Positions 52,160-64,000 of a stretch of 64,000 nucleotides of DNA are shown piece after piece (position 1 is the stretch's first letter; every line of letters begins with the position of its first letter). The position numbers and the translations under genes were made by a program. The notes beneath the pieces were generated by a model, which saw nothing but the letters and a program-made list of their open reading frames with translations, was not told where the DNA came from and did no database searches. The stretch is taken from assembly GCA_032717465.1 (NCBI GenBank), contig CM064683.1, positions 37,680,542 to 37,744,541 of the forward strand, written 5' to 3'. The stretch is from Coenobita brevimanus (Eukaryota; Arthropoda; Malacostraca; Decapoda; Coenobitidae).

Positions 52160-55100
52160 GTTTTCACCGAAATGTATGCAGTCATTAAGCACAGGATGGG
52201 TCTAAAAAGCTAAAAATTGCATTGCCATATGTGCCAGATGTTTCTCTTCAATTTGCCAAGGAAAAAAAATCAATTTCTGAAACTTGAAAAATTGGTGCCT
52301 AGGCCGGCCTATGATTCCCAATGAATTCCACCAGAATTCCAGCAGCTCGACTACAGAGAGGTTAATCATCATCATCTTACCCCTTTCAACGCCACAAACT
52401 AAAATAGATATCAGAAACTTGAAGGTAAAGTAGATGCAGTTGAATATGAGAGCATGCATAGGGGAAAATTTATGTCAGAAAGGATCTTTATTTTCTGTTG
52501 GTGATGAAGTAGCCATATTTTAGCTTTAATGTTTTGCCATACCTGCCTTCAGTAACCGTGATATATGAATTGCCATTACTATTCAAATGCCCCATAGCAG
52601 TAATTACAATCATCACCATCATCATGCGGACCTCCTTTCCCACCCTAGGGCAGGGTGAGGAGTAACAATATGGTACAGGAAAAAAAAAAAAAAAAAATGC
52701 AAGTTTTGTCTGTTCCTGCAAGGTGTAACTGATTTATTAAAGCTCCTTGTGTACTCTGTGTGTGAACTCTTCTTTTTTATATATATATCAGCCCCTGTGT
52801 GTGTAAACTTTATACCGTAGATAGATAGATATCAGCCCCTGTAGGCTAGTCAGAGGTCATCTTTCACACTTATTCTTGCTACCATCCGATGCCTGGTTGT
52901 CTGGTGGTGGCACTTTCAAGTTGAAACGGGCTATGGCGTGTGTGCTATGGGTTTAATCTTAGAGGTGACTGGAGGTATTTCTAACCTGTAAATTGCTACA
53001 GGAGGTGTATGTTGATCTCCTATCCCTAAATGTTCTTGTCTACTGTAATGTAACCTCTGGCACATAGCCTACATCATGAAGAGGACAAATTGAAGTTGAC
53101 ACTTACTATCAGATGAATTATTTCAGCTGAAGAGAATTTTTTAATTGAAGAGGTCAAGTATAGGCCATCTTTAACCTTTTTCATACCAAGGATCTTTCCT
53201 TTGTTGAATAGTATCGTCAGGAAGTAACAAGTACAAAATTTATGTCACCAGGTTTGGGGGGTCAAATTCAAGTGCTGGGATGTTAGTTTCAGTGGTAAGT
53301 GCCTTTAGGATATATGGGTGATGCATTGGAAGCCACATAACCAAGACAGTTTAACTCTGTGCTATGGATATGTTGTCAGTCTTTGTGTGGTGCTGATGGT
53401 AAACTGATTGTTGATTATATTATACAGTAGTGGTACTCTTTCATTTTGAACCGCATTGAATGATGTGCTTGTGATTAATAAAATATGTTTAGTGTGATTT
53501 TGATACTGTACTCCTTGGTTGAGTTTTCTTTGATTCACTACAGCAGCGCTGAAATATCACCACAGTAAAACAGCAGAACAATACAGTGTGAGCAGGAAGC
53601 ATTGCTGGAATGAATGGTATGCTGGCCTCTACGTGATTTGGTTGTACTTATTATGTATATAAAGGTTTTGTGCTGGAAAACTCATCGTGCAGCATAAAGT
53701 TGTGGAAGGTCAGGCATAAGAACTCCTTCATGTGTACTTCTGTTTTATCACATTTTGTTGTTTACTTGTGCGCATGTAATCCAATAAGCCAATGTGACTC
53801 TCATACTCGTACAAGCCTTATTACACATTGCAGATTTCTTCTTCCAGCTTGCACCAGGTGAACATTGATATTAAGTACACAGTCATAAAACCTGTATTAA
53901 CTCTTTGAATCCAGTGATGCATTATTTGTAGTTTATTCTTGCTATTACTGTACAGGACAATTTAGTTCCACTTAGGATAGGTCTCATAATGAAGAGGTTA
54001 ATATACTGAAGACTGTTCGTTCCCCCTGTAATTCAGAAAGTCTCCTGATTTGAATCAAGTTATTTGGAAACAGCAAGAGTGAAGGAGAAAAGACATGATG
54101 TCAAATGGGTTAACAGCTGCATGGTGGTTCAGCAGCTTGGGGTGTGGGAGGGTTGGGGGTGGAGGCCAAACCCCACAGCTGCAGCCCAAGGAAGGTGCCT
54201 GTCACAAGTGATGATAAGGTGTGGCCACCAGGTAAACATGACTGACCTGTGCATACTTGAAACACTTATCATTCACAGTGAATGCAGTGAAGGTTTTGTT
54301 TGTGCTGGTTTTTGTTGGTACTGATTCAGCTTTCATCATTTGAATGTACCTGTAAATACAGTCCTTTAGCAGCAGTAAGTCATTTTGTTGATTATTTTAT
54401 TTGTGATTATTTGTTTATTTAGTTATTATTATTATTTTTTTTTTAACTTAGTAATCCATTGATTGAGGTCCAGCAGTCTTCTTACTTGCCACACACTGAC
54501 ACATTATGCTGTCATGCATTCTGTTGATTCAGGTCTGGAAATTGTTTGGCCGGTCTAGAGAGGCGTAATATGTTGGGTCATTCTTACGGTATTCTTGTTG
54601 GCTGTCTGGGAGTGTATTGTTGAATGGGTTTGAAATTGTGGATCTTGCTTTATTTTCCTTTAATCTGGCTTGCCATGGTGGTTCAGCACACAAGGTTACA
54701 GCTTAATCTTAGTTGTATGTCTCTCTCATCATTGTCGTTCAGTGGGTTTGTTTAGCTGTTGTCAGTGTCCAGCATGTGTAAGACAAAGATAATTTTATAT
54801 TTAAACGTTTCTTTGGCTTGACAGAGATGATTGAGAATTGTGAGACATTTTTTTTTACTGCAGGTACCTTCACTTACCACCAGGTTGTTTCTGTTATTGC
54901 TGTTCCTTTGTTTTTCCTGCAAAGTTCTGGCACATTGTAATCATGTAAATATGAGTAGATGTGCTGAATGTCATAACCGAGATGACTTTAATATATTATT
55001 GGGAAAAGAGGACTGAATCCAGTCCTGCAGTTGTGAATATAAGTGCAGAGTTGCAAACAAGAAGCATAACATTACAGTAACATTGTGGCAAGGTTTCCAA

Positions 55101-56250
55101 AGCACAAGAACCCCAAGTGCAGAAGATACACTGGCTATCAAATCAGGAAATTAAGAGCATGCTCTTACATGTAAAGATATTTTGAATAACTGTAAATGGC
55201 TTGACTTGTGGTTTGACATGAGTGGGAAAGACGACTCTCTCCAGTTACATCACTTTTTTCTACACGTGAATACAAGAATCGGAGTACAGTACATGAATGT
55301 AAAAATCTTGAAGGACTCTTCAATATAGCTGACAAAGCGAGTGGTGATGAAATTCCTCTTTCGGTCAGTCACAGTGCATGAACCTACAGTCTGCTTCACT
55401 GTTGCCTCATTGTTCTGTCCTGAACCCATCATCTTTCACTGCTTAAACCATACAATATACCTTAGCCCTCTAGTTGCTCAGGAGTTACCCGCATCCAGAG
55501 AAGATAATGTTCCTCATGCTGCCGGTCAAAGTGCATAAACCAACAGTCTACTAAGCACTTGCTTCATTGCCCTGGACATATCTTACTCTGCAGATGCCAT
55601 GTAACTTTGTGATTGCTGAGAGTTGCCTGCCTGAAGAAAATAAGTGCAAATCATTGGTCCTGGAGCAGTGCCCAAAGAATTCACATGTTGCTCAAGATTT
55701 ATTGCTTGCCAACATCTTAAGGAAGATTGTAGCAATGCAATTATTTCTTTTGCCACTGATGCTTTGCTTCTCAAGTTCAGTTGTTTGGGGATTGAGGCTC
55801 TTATTTTGTTATTGATGGGACAGTCCCTCCCATTTGGTTGACATTGGTAGTGTCTCAGTGTTTAATATGATTATTGTGAAAGAAGCTGTAGTGGTTTTGT
55901 TGGGAGTGGACAGTAATATATAGTATCTGTCCATATGAAGGTGTCTGAGATTGAGTCTATCAAATGCTGTTCGGAACATTGAGAGAGCTGTTGCCTCTTG
56001 CGGAAGCTGTTGTCATGGTTGAAATCTGCATGCTGCCTGTCGAATTTGTGGTTTTAAGAATTGGTGAAAAAATTCATGTGATATCAGCAGAATGTTAGGT
56101 GTATCTTCATGGCTGTTATTCCTTTTCTATATTGTATTACCTTGTGCAGTAACTACATTAATTGAGGTAGTTATATGTGCTTCTCGTGGATTGACCTCAG
56201 ATAAAGTTCCCTGATAGGTATACTGTAATTGTTTTTGTATTTGTGGTCCC
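52160..56250. other. No gene recognised
   Basis: About 4 kb of AT-rich sequence with low repeat content. Several ORFs of 60-80 codons have no recognisable domain. It may be intronic if the 45.25-kb promoter belongs to the ZC3H10-like gene. Confidence 0.45.
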
Positions 56251-56254
56251 AGGC

Positions 56255-56420
56255 TCATCTGAACATGAACCTGCTGGACTGCAGGCTGAAGTTGCCCTTC
56301 TCCTGCACTTCATCATCATCCGTTTAAAGGAAAAGGGAGGGAGTTGAGGGATGTTGGTATAGCTGGCTCATGTATTAGTGCCAGTCTGTGAAGGCATCCA
56401 TCTCCAGCCACTGCAGGTAT
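56255..56420 (+). repeat. Dispersed repeat R2, copy 5
   Basis: CTGGACTGCAGGCTGAAGTT, GAGTTGAGGGATGTTGGTAT and GTGAAGGCATCCATCTCCAG. Confidence 0.65.
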
Positions 56421-57014
56421 ACTACAGTGTGTTGGAACCAGGCCCGTGGGGGCCCTGTAACAAGCCAGCTTAAAAATTAGATGTGTTTGTTGGATGCAGT
56501 TGCCATTCTTATCGTAATGTTTTGCATAACAGGTTATTATTCCTTCAGTTACTGTTATCTCTGCTTGATCCCTGTGGTTGTTGTGTATGAGAATTTTTGT
56601 AACTTGTATGCTGTTTGAAACTTTTTTTATGATCATTGTTGCTCAAGTTGCTTTTTCAGGAGCCACCGAACTTATCCATATTTTATGATGCCTGAGAGTA
56701 CTTGGAGTATCAGCTCAAAGTGTATAATATCATATTTTCTGAACTAAGTACAGAAAACTAAATATCTCTTAACTTTGTACTAAGAACATCCTTCCTCCAT
56801 CTTGTATTATATCAGGAAAACATGGAGCATAAAGTAGCATGTTTTAATAAATTTTATGTTCTTGTCCTGCAATGGGCTGACACAGGATGATGTTTGTGAG
56901 ACATACTTACATAACATTTCTGTACATTATAGCCAACCAACAGTTGGTATGAGATATGACTGTAATGAATATGCAACTAACTTTCTATATAGATAGATAG
57001 ATATACACTGTACA

Positions 57015-57272
<258 letters not shown>

Positions 57273-57311
57273 TCTACATACATACATACATTTAAGACGT
57301 AAGCAGTAAAT

Positions 57312-57735
57312 GGGGGTGCTCACCATCCACTCTCTTGATATAGTGCTTCTCTCTGGTGCCTGCCTTTTCTTCTCTTCTTTCCTTCCTTTCTCTTTTATCT
57401 TTTCCTTCATTCTCTCTTCTTCCTTCTGTCTACAGGTGGGTCTACACGTAGTGACAAGTCAAGTGGTTTCCTGTACACCAGGAAACTATTTACTACGGTG
57501 GGTTACAACCACATAACAAAATTATGACACTTGGTGGTTTAGTGGTTAATTAAGGCGCTCCAGTCAGATTGAGCCGGTGCAGTTTTATATCCAAGGGTGG
57601 TTGGAGAGTGTTCAAGTAATGCCACTCAGGGATGAGTGAGGCTTGTCACTCATTTTGAATGTCAGGACCAACTTGCCTAGCCTCGGGCTCCTACGCTCCT
57701 CATGGGGCAACGTAGGATTGGATGATGGATGAATA
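57312..57735 (+). mobile_element. S1 composite SINE, full-type copy h
   Basis: GTGCTCACCATCCACTCTCT, the pyrimidine spacer, hairpin GTGGTTTCCTGTACACC/AGGAAACTAT, A-box-like TGGTGGTTTAGTGG, TAATGCCACTCAGGG and CTCATGGGGCAACGTAGG. Same layout as copy f. Confidence 0.85.
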
Positions 57736-57739
57736 TACA

Positions 57740-58765
57740 GTATTTTAAGATGTCAGTTATAGCAAAGTGGTAAATGGGTAATCACTTCCTTTGCAAAATA
57801 AGTGGTTGTTGAGAGAATGCTAGTCATCATCTTATTGAATGTTGTGCTGACACCTAGCAAGTGATGACTGTGACAGAATTATTTTCAGCCTGCTTTTTCC
57901 TCACAGCTTTCTATCACTCTGTCATGCCATTTCTTATTTCTGCAAGGTGTGATAAAAAAGTTTTGGTAATGGTTAGAAGACTTAGTTGCACTAAACAGTT
58001 GATGCAAAGGGTACTTAAGTTAGCCCCCTCCTCAAGTACTCCCCTCCTTTATAACCACATTCATTCTATTGTTCTTGCCATTGATTTGGCATCGCTGGAA
58101 CTCTTCTGTTTTAATGCTCTTCGGAATGATTTTTTGTTTAAAGTGATGTCTGGCCACCGTGAGCTTAAGGTTAGGGACTGTCCTAAAATTGTAGGGCTGT
58201 CAGGTGAATGAGGTGGATGTGGGTCTAATAGATTTTTTCTCAGCCAAAATTAGATGTATAAACTAACACTGGGAAAGAAATGACACTATGTTCCATGAGC
58301 TCATCTGTGAGGATGGATGGAACAAAGTTGAGGCAGTGATGCATTCATTTACAAATCATCTGTCAGTTTGGTTTGAATTCTCATTTTGAAATCATGTCAT
58401 AATGAGTTGAACTGAACGAAATAAAAGATTGATCACTTTACGGTTTCATGGATGGTCAGACATTGCATAGTTGAGCTTTGACATGAACTGTGATGTACTC
58501 ACTCCTTGATTTTGGTTGAGAACCACTCCATGCCTTATCCTTTAAAAACTCATCCAAAACTTGTCAGACCTTGTAAATATGGTAATATTGCTTGCAGGTT
58601 CATCTCCATACACTCATGAAATCATTCTGAGTTTCTGTTGAAATCTTGGCAACTCTGAAACATTGATGCAACATCTGCCGAAAGGCTGAAAAAAATCAAC
58701 AGAGAGTGAGTCACATAACCTTACTAATGCCCCTGCTGTGGTGCACTTACATGTAGAATCTTGTC
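57740..58765. other. No gene recognised
   Basis: The ORF at 57861-58211 (116 codons) has no known domain or splice support. Confidence 0.4.
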
Positions 58766-58773
58766 CAGTGATG

Positions 58774-59142
58774 CAGGGCTCTTGTTTGGCGAACCACAGC
58801 TCGCAAATGCGAGTATTTTTTCCCTTCGGCGAACAAATTTTTCATGCAAATCACCTTTTGGCGAGGAGAAAATACATCCACTTCAAAACCCAGTAAACTA
58901 CAAAATAAGTAAATCTCAAAGCACGTTGTGATCGATTATTCTTTCCTTGTCACCACTGTGAATGTTGAAAACCTCATTATATGATTCTAATCATCACAAT
59001 GTGTAAATAAATAAATTTATTTATTGCTCATAAAATATTTCGGCTTGTAGTCAGTTTGGCTACTAAAAATTTATTTGGCTCGTAAATCTGAAACCTTAGG
59101 AGCCAAATGGCTGGCAACCGTTAGCAGTTAGCAAGAACCCTG
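58774..59142. mobile_element. hAT-like MITE (369 bp) with 8-bp target duplication
   Basis: Ends CAGGGCTCTTG and CAAGAACCCTG are inverted; the flanks are CAGTGATG (58766-58773) and CTGTGATG (59143-59150), 7 of 8 identical, the target-site length typical of hAT. Subterminal TTTGGCGA and GGCTCGTAAAT motifs recur inside. No ORF. Confidence 0.8.
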
Positions 59143-59301
59143 CTGTGATGTATGGCAGTTAGAAGAGTTTGTGTGGCAGTAACAAACTAAGTACAGTACA
59201 ACCTCCCAGATTTGAACGTCTCTTTCCCAGAAACCTCCACTGTCCAGAATATTTTTCATGCAGTAATATATATGTACAATATATACAGTATATTGTGTAC
59301 A

Positions 59302-59350
<49 letters not shown>
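59302..59350 (+). repeat. (TA)n microsatellite
   Basis: About 48 bp TA run flanked by GTACAG and CTGTA, themselves palindromic. Confidence 0.95.
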
Positions 59351-59351
<1 letters not shown>

Positions 59352-60004
59352 TGTATCCCCATACAGTGTGTGCATATTTGAAGACAGATTTATTTGTGGA
59401 GAAGTATAGCAACAGATGATATACAGTATTACTAATACAAGTTACTTCTTTGAATTTAGTGTTCGTGATACCTTAGGCTGTTTTTTACATAATTTTATCA
59501 ATTTTTTTTTAGGACTGTAATTTCCAAAATATTCCATTTTCCACAAAGCTGTTGGACACAAATATTTCAGATTTGAGAGTTTGTACTGTATAACAGCAGG
59601 CTAGTAAAGCACCTCTAGCACGTGGGCCTTGAACTGACCCCGCAGCTGCAGATCCAAAAGACAGCCACACATCTTTTAGATCTGCAGCTAAAAGTGTGAT
59701 TGATGTATGTTGTGCAGAAGCCCAAATCACAAGCTATTCATTGCAGATTGGTGAGACTCTCAAAGAACTTTTTAATCATGCCAAGTTCTATATCATGAAA
59801 CATAATCCTCTGCTCTTTTCCACATGAAGACCTTCCGCTTCTAACATTACCCACTTCTCTACCTTACTTTGAACTGCTTTTCTTGACACCCTGTCCGCAT
59901 ATATGTTTAGAACTTATACCGTGTCAAAGGTTTATATAACATACATTTCACAATGGCCACAGATAGACAGAGACATTCCTCATCATCACATTCATTTATT
60001 GGTG

Positions 60005-60260
60005 GTATTGGTGGCAACGATTATCCACTCACTTGATGTAGTGCTGCCTAAAGTAATTTTTCCTTCTTCTCTGTCATTCTTTTTCTGTGTCTTCTCCTCT
60101 CGTTATTTCTCCCATCCCTTCTGCCACTTCTTAGTACTTTTCTTTCCATTTCTCTTGACTCAGGACTGACAACCCTAATGGTTTCCTCTAACCCAGGAAG
60201 TCATTGATAATGCTGGATGGTAACCGTATAACCAAATAATGGGGTGATTAATCTACTATG
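60005..60260 (+). mobile_element. S1 composite SINE, 5' part, copy i
   Basis: TATCCACTCACTTGATGTAG, pyrimidine spacer, CTAATGGTTTCCTCTAACCC, GCTGGATGGTAACCGTATAA; broken before the tRNA-like part. Confidence 0.7.
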
Positions 60261-60264
60261 ATGC

Positions 60265-60450
60265 CCCTGTTAACTGGATGTAGAGATTCAAGTGCAGCAT
60301 CCATCTGGGAAGCAAACCTCCACACTCTTCCCCTTTCTCAGTGTGGCGAGGTACTGTCTAACACAGGGGGGCAGTGGTGCTCTGCACAAGACAGTCTAGC
60401 AGGGGCAGCTGCTTGCATGCAGTTGGTGGATCTGCCCAGCCAGACAGACT
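60265..60450 (+). repeat. Dispersed repeat R4, copy 3
   Basis: AGGGGCAGCTGCTTGC and GGATCTGCCCAGCCAGACAG match R4 copy 1 in inverse orientation. Confidence 0.5.
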
Positions 60451-60663
60451 GAGATCACTCAACAACTCATTCCTCTGCTTTTCTCTCCCATACTAAGGGA
60501 CACATAGAGCTCTTTCTTACTTAGCCACCCACCTTACATATTGCTGCAGCATTTCTTTAAAAATTTATTTCTGTGGTCTGTAACCAAAAAAATTTTGTGC
60601 ATGTGGTTCAGGTTACATTCTGTTACTAATGAAATATGGCAAAAGGCATGTAAAAATTTTTGT

Positions 60664-60995
60664 TCCATCAACCAATCCATTCTTACAACATTAGGAGCGT
60701 AGACTCCTGGGTTATACTACTTAGTCACTTAAGTGAGGGTGACCAACCTCACTAGAGTGGCCTTTTGTAAGCAATAAACCCCAACCATCCTTCAGATGCA
60801 AACCCTTACAGGTGCAGTCTGGTTGAGTCATCTTAATCCCCTAAACCACCAAGCGTCATTTGGTTATAGGGTTGCCACCCAGCATAGCAAATGTTTTCCT
60901 TGTTTACAAGAAACCATTTGGCTTGCCTCTTAGTGTAGAGTCATCTGAAGGCATCACTACTTAGAGTGAGTAGATGATAAGCGTCCCCACCAGGT
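60664..60995 (-). mobile_element. S1 composite SINE, copy j
   Basis: Inverted copy: GGAGCGTAGACTCCTGGGT, CAATAAACCCCAACCATCC, CCCTAAACCACCAAGCG (reverse A-box), GTTTACAAGAAACCATTTGG (hairpin side), GTAGAGTCATCTGAAGG. Confidence 0.75.
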
Positions 60996-60999
60996 GCAG

Positions 61000-61290
61000 T
61001 ACAAAATTTATAAGTAAATACCAGCATATTATGAGTACAGTATTTGTTTTAGCAGGATTCTTTGAACAGATGATGATTAATGTTTTAAGCCTCTTTTGCA
61101 CAGAATTATACAAGAGGGGAGGAAGGAATTACTTGACATAAATGTAGTTGTCATTTATGGCTTATGAGTTGAGTTGGAACCATTTTAGTGGACAGTACTC
61201 AGGCTACTCAGGCTCCTTGATCTTAGTTTGTTAAATAATGCCAGTTTCTAGCAGGCAGTCATCACAGTTGCTGATATTTTCCGTCTGCCA
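61000..61290. other. No gene recognised
   Basis: Intergenic or intronic sequence; nothing identified. Confidence 0.4.
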
Positions 61291-61715
61291 CTACTGTTAC
61301 TGCTGCCACTGCCACTTTTACTACCTGTGGTGCTGTTGCTGGGGCAGCACTGCAGCTGCTGCTGCTGCTGCTGAGTGCTGAGGCTACCATCTTTGATACT
61401 GTTGCTGCTGAGCACAACCGCCTTCAATACTGCTGCTGCTGAGTGCTGGAGCTACCACTTTCAGTGCTGGAGCTGCTGAGTGCAGGGACCACGACCTTTG
61501 CTGCTGCTGTTGAGGCCACCTGTGCTCCTGCTGTGCCTGATACCACTGCTACTGTTGCTGAGTGTGGAGACTACCACCTGTGCTGCAGTTGCTGAGTGTT
61601 GGGACCACTTCCTTCTGCTGCTGCTGCTGCTGCTGCTGGGACTACTACCATTCATGCTGGTGCTGCAACGACAGATGACAATAGTTGATACTACTGCTGC
61701 TGTTGCAACTATTGT
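61290..61715 (+). repeat. CTG-rich trinucleotide repeat region
   Basis: Pure CTG blocks at about 61345-61370 and 61613-61638, linked by drifted units such as GCTGCTGAGTGCTGGAGC and TACCACCTTTC-ACTG of about 50 bp. It lies 270 bp before the ZC3H10-like exon. Ser- or Leu-rich ORFs across it are artefacts of the repeat. Confidence 0.85.
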
Positions 61716-61849
61716 TGCTGATAATTCTCCTTTACCAGCTTATAATGCCTATGTTCTATCTTGCCATTGCAGTTCACTCATGTGTAGTGGCATTGGCAGT
61801 GTTGTAAAACTCATTTTGTTGTATATATTATGTTAATTTTTTTTTTTTG

Positions 61850-61982
61850 CTGTAGGTTTGTTGACCAAATGGTATTTTTATCTTCAGCTGCTGTCGTCAT
61901 TGCTGGCAAGTATTGGGTCACCGATCCAGGTACAACATAGGTTTGGGATGTGACGCTAAAGTGGTAATTCCTCTGCTTGCAG
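61850..61982 (+). other. Possible 5'UTR exon and intron before the ZC3H10-like start
   Basis: A T-run followed by GCTGTAG gives an acceptor at about 61855, and GATCCAG|GTACAA a donor at about 61929. A non-coding exon 61856-61929 is possible, but the intron left (about 53 nt) is very short. Alternatively the 61982 acceptor joins directly to a distant leader exon. Confidence 0.25.
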
Positions 61983-62561
61983 CATAATGGCATCTAAGCC
62001 AGCACCCAAGCCAGGAGTGAAGCCAAAAATACCAGTCACTGCTCCCGAACCTGATCCAGACACCAAGCAGGATTCAAAGGCAGGGCCGAAGCCAAGGACA
62101 CCAGCTTCTGCTTCTTCAAAGCCTGAGTCAAAGCCAAGTAGGGAAGCAAGTAAAGAGAAAGACAGGCAAGATAACAAGCAGAAGGAAAGGGACAAGAAGG
62201 GGGAAACAGGCCGCAGTCGAAACAGACGTAGTAGGGGTCGGGCCAGGCGTGTCAGCCGTGACCGCTCTCGTAATGATGGCCGTTCAAATCGCCGGAGCCG
62301 TGACCGCCAGGACAGGCATGAATCATCCCGCTCCCACCACTCAGATGGACCCGGGCACCGCAGAAGCCCTGTGCATGGCCAAGGGGGCAATGGTGGTAGT
62401 AGGAATCAGATAGTGTGCCGGGACTTTCTCCGCAAAATGTGCAATAGGGGCATTGATTGTCGCTTTTACCACCCACCTGAGGAGTCTGGGAGTAGGGGAG
62501 TATCATGGTTCACCTTCTGCCACGACTACCGCATGGGACTCTGTAATCGCCTCAACTGCAG
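61983..62561 (+). CDS. ZC3H10-like CCCH zinc-finger protein, first coding exon (partial gene, runs off the window)
   Basis: The acceptor TTGCAG ends at 61982; ATG at 61987 (A at -3, G at +4); the donor TGCAG|GTTAGT leaves 191 codons plus two bases (phase 2). Residues 1-70 are Pro/Lys/Ser-rich and low in complexity, and 75-126 are Arg/Ser-rich like splicing and RNA-binding proteins. Finger 1 is C-x7-C-x5-C-x3-H, Cys144 to His162 (VCRDFLRKMC...CRFYH). Finger 2 starts with FCHDYRMGLC (Cys178, Cys186, Cys191); its last Cys-x3-His half must come from the next exon, not found up to 64000. FCHD followed by C-x4-C, and the 15-residue gap between fingers, resemble animal ZC3H10, an RNA-binding protein linked to microRNA biogenesis and mitochondrial regulation. 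The ORF past the donor (to 62619) is intron read-through. Confidence 0.82.
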
Positions 62562-64000
62562 GTTAGTAGTTGTTCTCATCTTCACATCCTGCCCTCCCAT
62601 TCCTTGTCAAATGTATTGATCATTAAAGGTAGTCAGATGAGTCAGATGTGAATTATTAGCTGCATTTTGAGTTTTGTTAGTGCAGTTTCATTCATAATGG
62701 TGATGAACTTTATCAAATCTTGATCCAGAATGTATTTTTAAAAAAAATCATTCAATACATATTGAACATTGCCCATATTAATTACTAAATTCCAGCTGTC
62801 TGAATAGATTTGAAATGTTTGGATTGCACAGTTTTGGGACTTAGCTGCTATGATACCAGTGATTTAGAAAGATTGCTTGTGGGTGACCATGGCTCTCAGC
62901 CCTTCATCTGCTTTCAGTGGAATGGGAGGCATTCCTTAAAACTAACACTGCAGATGGTGTAAGTGAGCATGGGGTCCGCTAGCTTTGAGTGTGCATGAAG
63001 TATGCAAGAATGGAATGCCAATTTGACACTGGACTAGCTGAGGTGATAACATCATGTGTGTCTTTGGTTTCCCTGTATATAATTGAGCAGAATAGTTCTT
63101 CAGGGATTTAATGTGGTGCTGTACCATATTTTGAAATTTTCATGGCTTGAAAATTATCATCTTCTTGACGCAACACTATTACAGCACAGTTCAGTAAGTG
63201 GTTCATAGAATTAGCAATAGCCTTGTGAGAAGGCAAAGCTTTCTTATTTTGTGGTGCAGTAGTCAATGGACCCTTTTCTCATCCAAGTCATCTGTTGTTT
63301 TAGTTTGCCTGCCCCATCTTTGGGTAGCTAATTTGGAGCAGCTGTGATGTGTAGTTCACTATACAGTGGCCTGCTTCAGATGTTGTTTGTTCATGCTTTA
63401 TTGGATATCTTATTGAGTAGCCATTGGCATGTTGAAGTCACTGCTGTTTATGGACATATATATGACTGCAGTTTTAACTGACCCGCTCAATAAGGAGCCA
63501 GTTGAAACTTTAACACCACATTGAAGAATTATGTCCACATAATATATGTTAATTGAGAAGATACAAAGGTTTGGCCCACATGAACCCTCTTAAGCTACAC
63601 TATGAATAGATTTTGCCAGTTATTGTTGCAATTTATGCGTGTGTGTGTGTGTGTTAGAGCATTGACCTCAGCATCTCATGTGATATGTACAGCAGCTTTC
63701 TTCCCTGGAACAAAGAATTGTCCATCACCAGTTAAATTTTGTAGTTGGCTCATTTGTCACATCTGCCATGGAGTGTATGCGGCATAGACTGTTATATGGC
63801 CTGGATCATTTTGTGTATGTATGTCTGCAAACATATACGGTACATAAGGGATTTGGTGTCCAAATAGCAGTGAAGTATCTTGCCTTGATTTATTCATGTT
63901 AAGTGGTTGCAGTTAAGGCAAGATATTTGATCCTTCAAGTAATTTGATTTTGCTTATACTGTACTGTACAAAAAGCAGGTGCCTGAAAATGAAGTACTGC
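62562..64000 (+). other. Intron of the ZC3H10-like gene (partial)
   Basis: The region follows the phase 2 donor at 62562. I looked for an acceptor followed by codons completing Cys-x3-His of finger 2 and found none. It is AT-rich with a short GT run near 63638; no coding or repeat unit was recognised. Confidence 0.6.

Noticed and set aside
57861..58211. 116-codon ORF with hydrophobic start
   Set aside because: No recognisable domain, no splice or promoter support, and length compatible with chance in this region.

Overview
This is a eukaryotic, intron-rich and repeat-dense window, almost certainly arthropod and probably a decapod crustacean. The inference rests on a PDHB gene split into eight small exons by kilobase introns, very long dinucleotide and minisatellite tracts, degenerate CCTAA (arthropod TTAGG-type) repeats, and many RTE-like and CR1-like non-LTR fragments. 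The species cannot be fixed from the sequence alone. There are no bacterial-style operons and no CRISPR array.

Two host protein genes are well supported. (1) PDHB, the beta subunit of mitochondrial pyruvate dehydrogenase E1, lies complete on the minus strand at 24778-35829. Its eight coding exons total 1077 nt and encode 358 residues; every junction has GT/AG and the phases fit. (2) The first coding exon of a ZC3H10-like CCCH zinc-finger protein lies on the plus strand at 61983-62561, and the gene runs off the right edge. Candidate promoters or first exons at about 9.2-9.5, 15.2 and 45.25 kb are inference only.

Layout. 0-3 kb: strand-biased C/T-rich low-complexity sequence with tandem duplications. 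3-12.6 kb: satellites (29-bp, 20-bp, 70-bp, 57-bp units), microsatellites, the first copies of a MITE family with long inverted ends (family A), and RTE 3' ends. 13.1-14.0 kb: a decayed hAT/ZBED-type transposase. 14-24.7 kb: repeat-studded AT-rich DNA. 24.8-35.8 kb: PDHB, whose introns carry SINEs, LINE tails, a foldback element, MITEs and a minisatellite. 36.2-43.2 kb: a non-LTR retrotransposon cluster made of an RTE tail, a tRNA-like SINE, a CR1-like ORF2 end, an RTE element with its 5' end but no 3' end, a PHD-finger ORF1, and about 1.1 kb of degenerate CCTAA repeats. 43.6-44.75 kb: an unrecognised C-rich block with two long overlapping ORFs. 45-61 kb: mostly non-coding, with two 5S-rRNA-derived SINEs, pogo-like and hAT-like MITEs, further SINE copies, a 250-bp TA/CA tract and CTG-rich repeats leading into the ZC3H10-like exon.

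The mobile elements appear to form connected families. The 5S-derived SINE ends in nearly the same tail as the RTE-like LINE fragments, suggesting it borrows that LINE's reverse transcriptase. A composite SINE (called S1 here) occurs about eleven times and keeps a hairpin upstream of a tRNA-like promoter. Two tandem arrays (70-bp and 57-bp units) seem to have grown out of dispersed elements.
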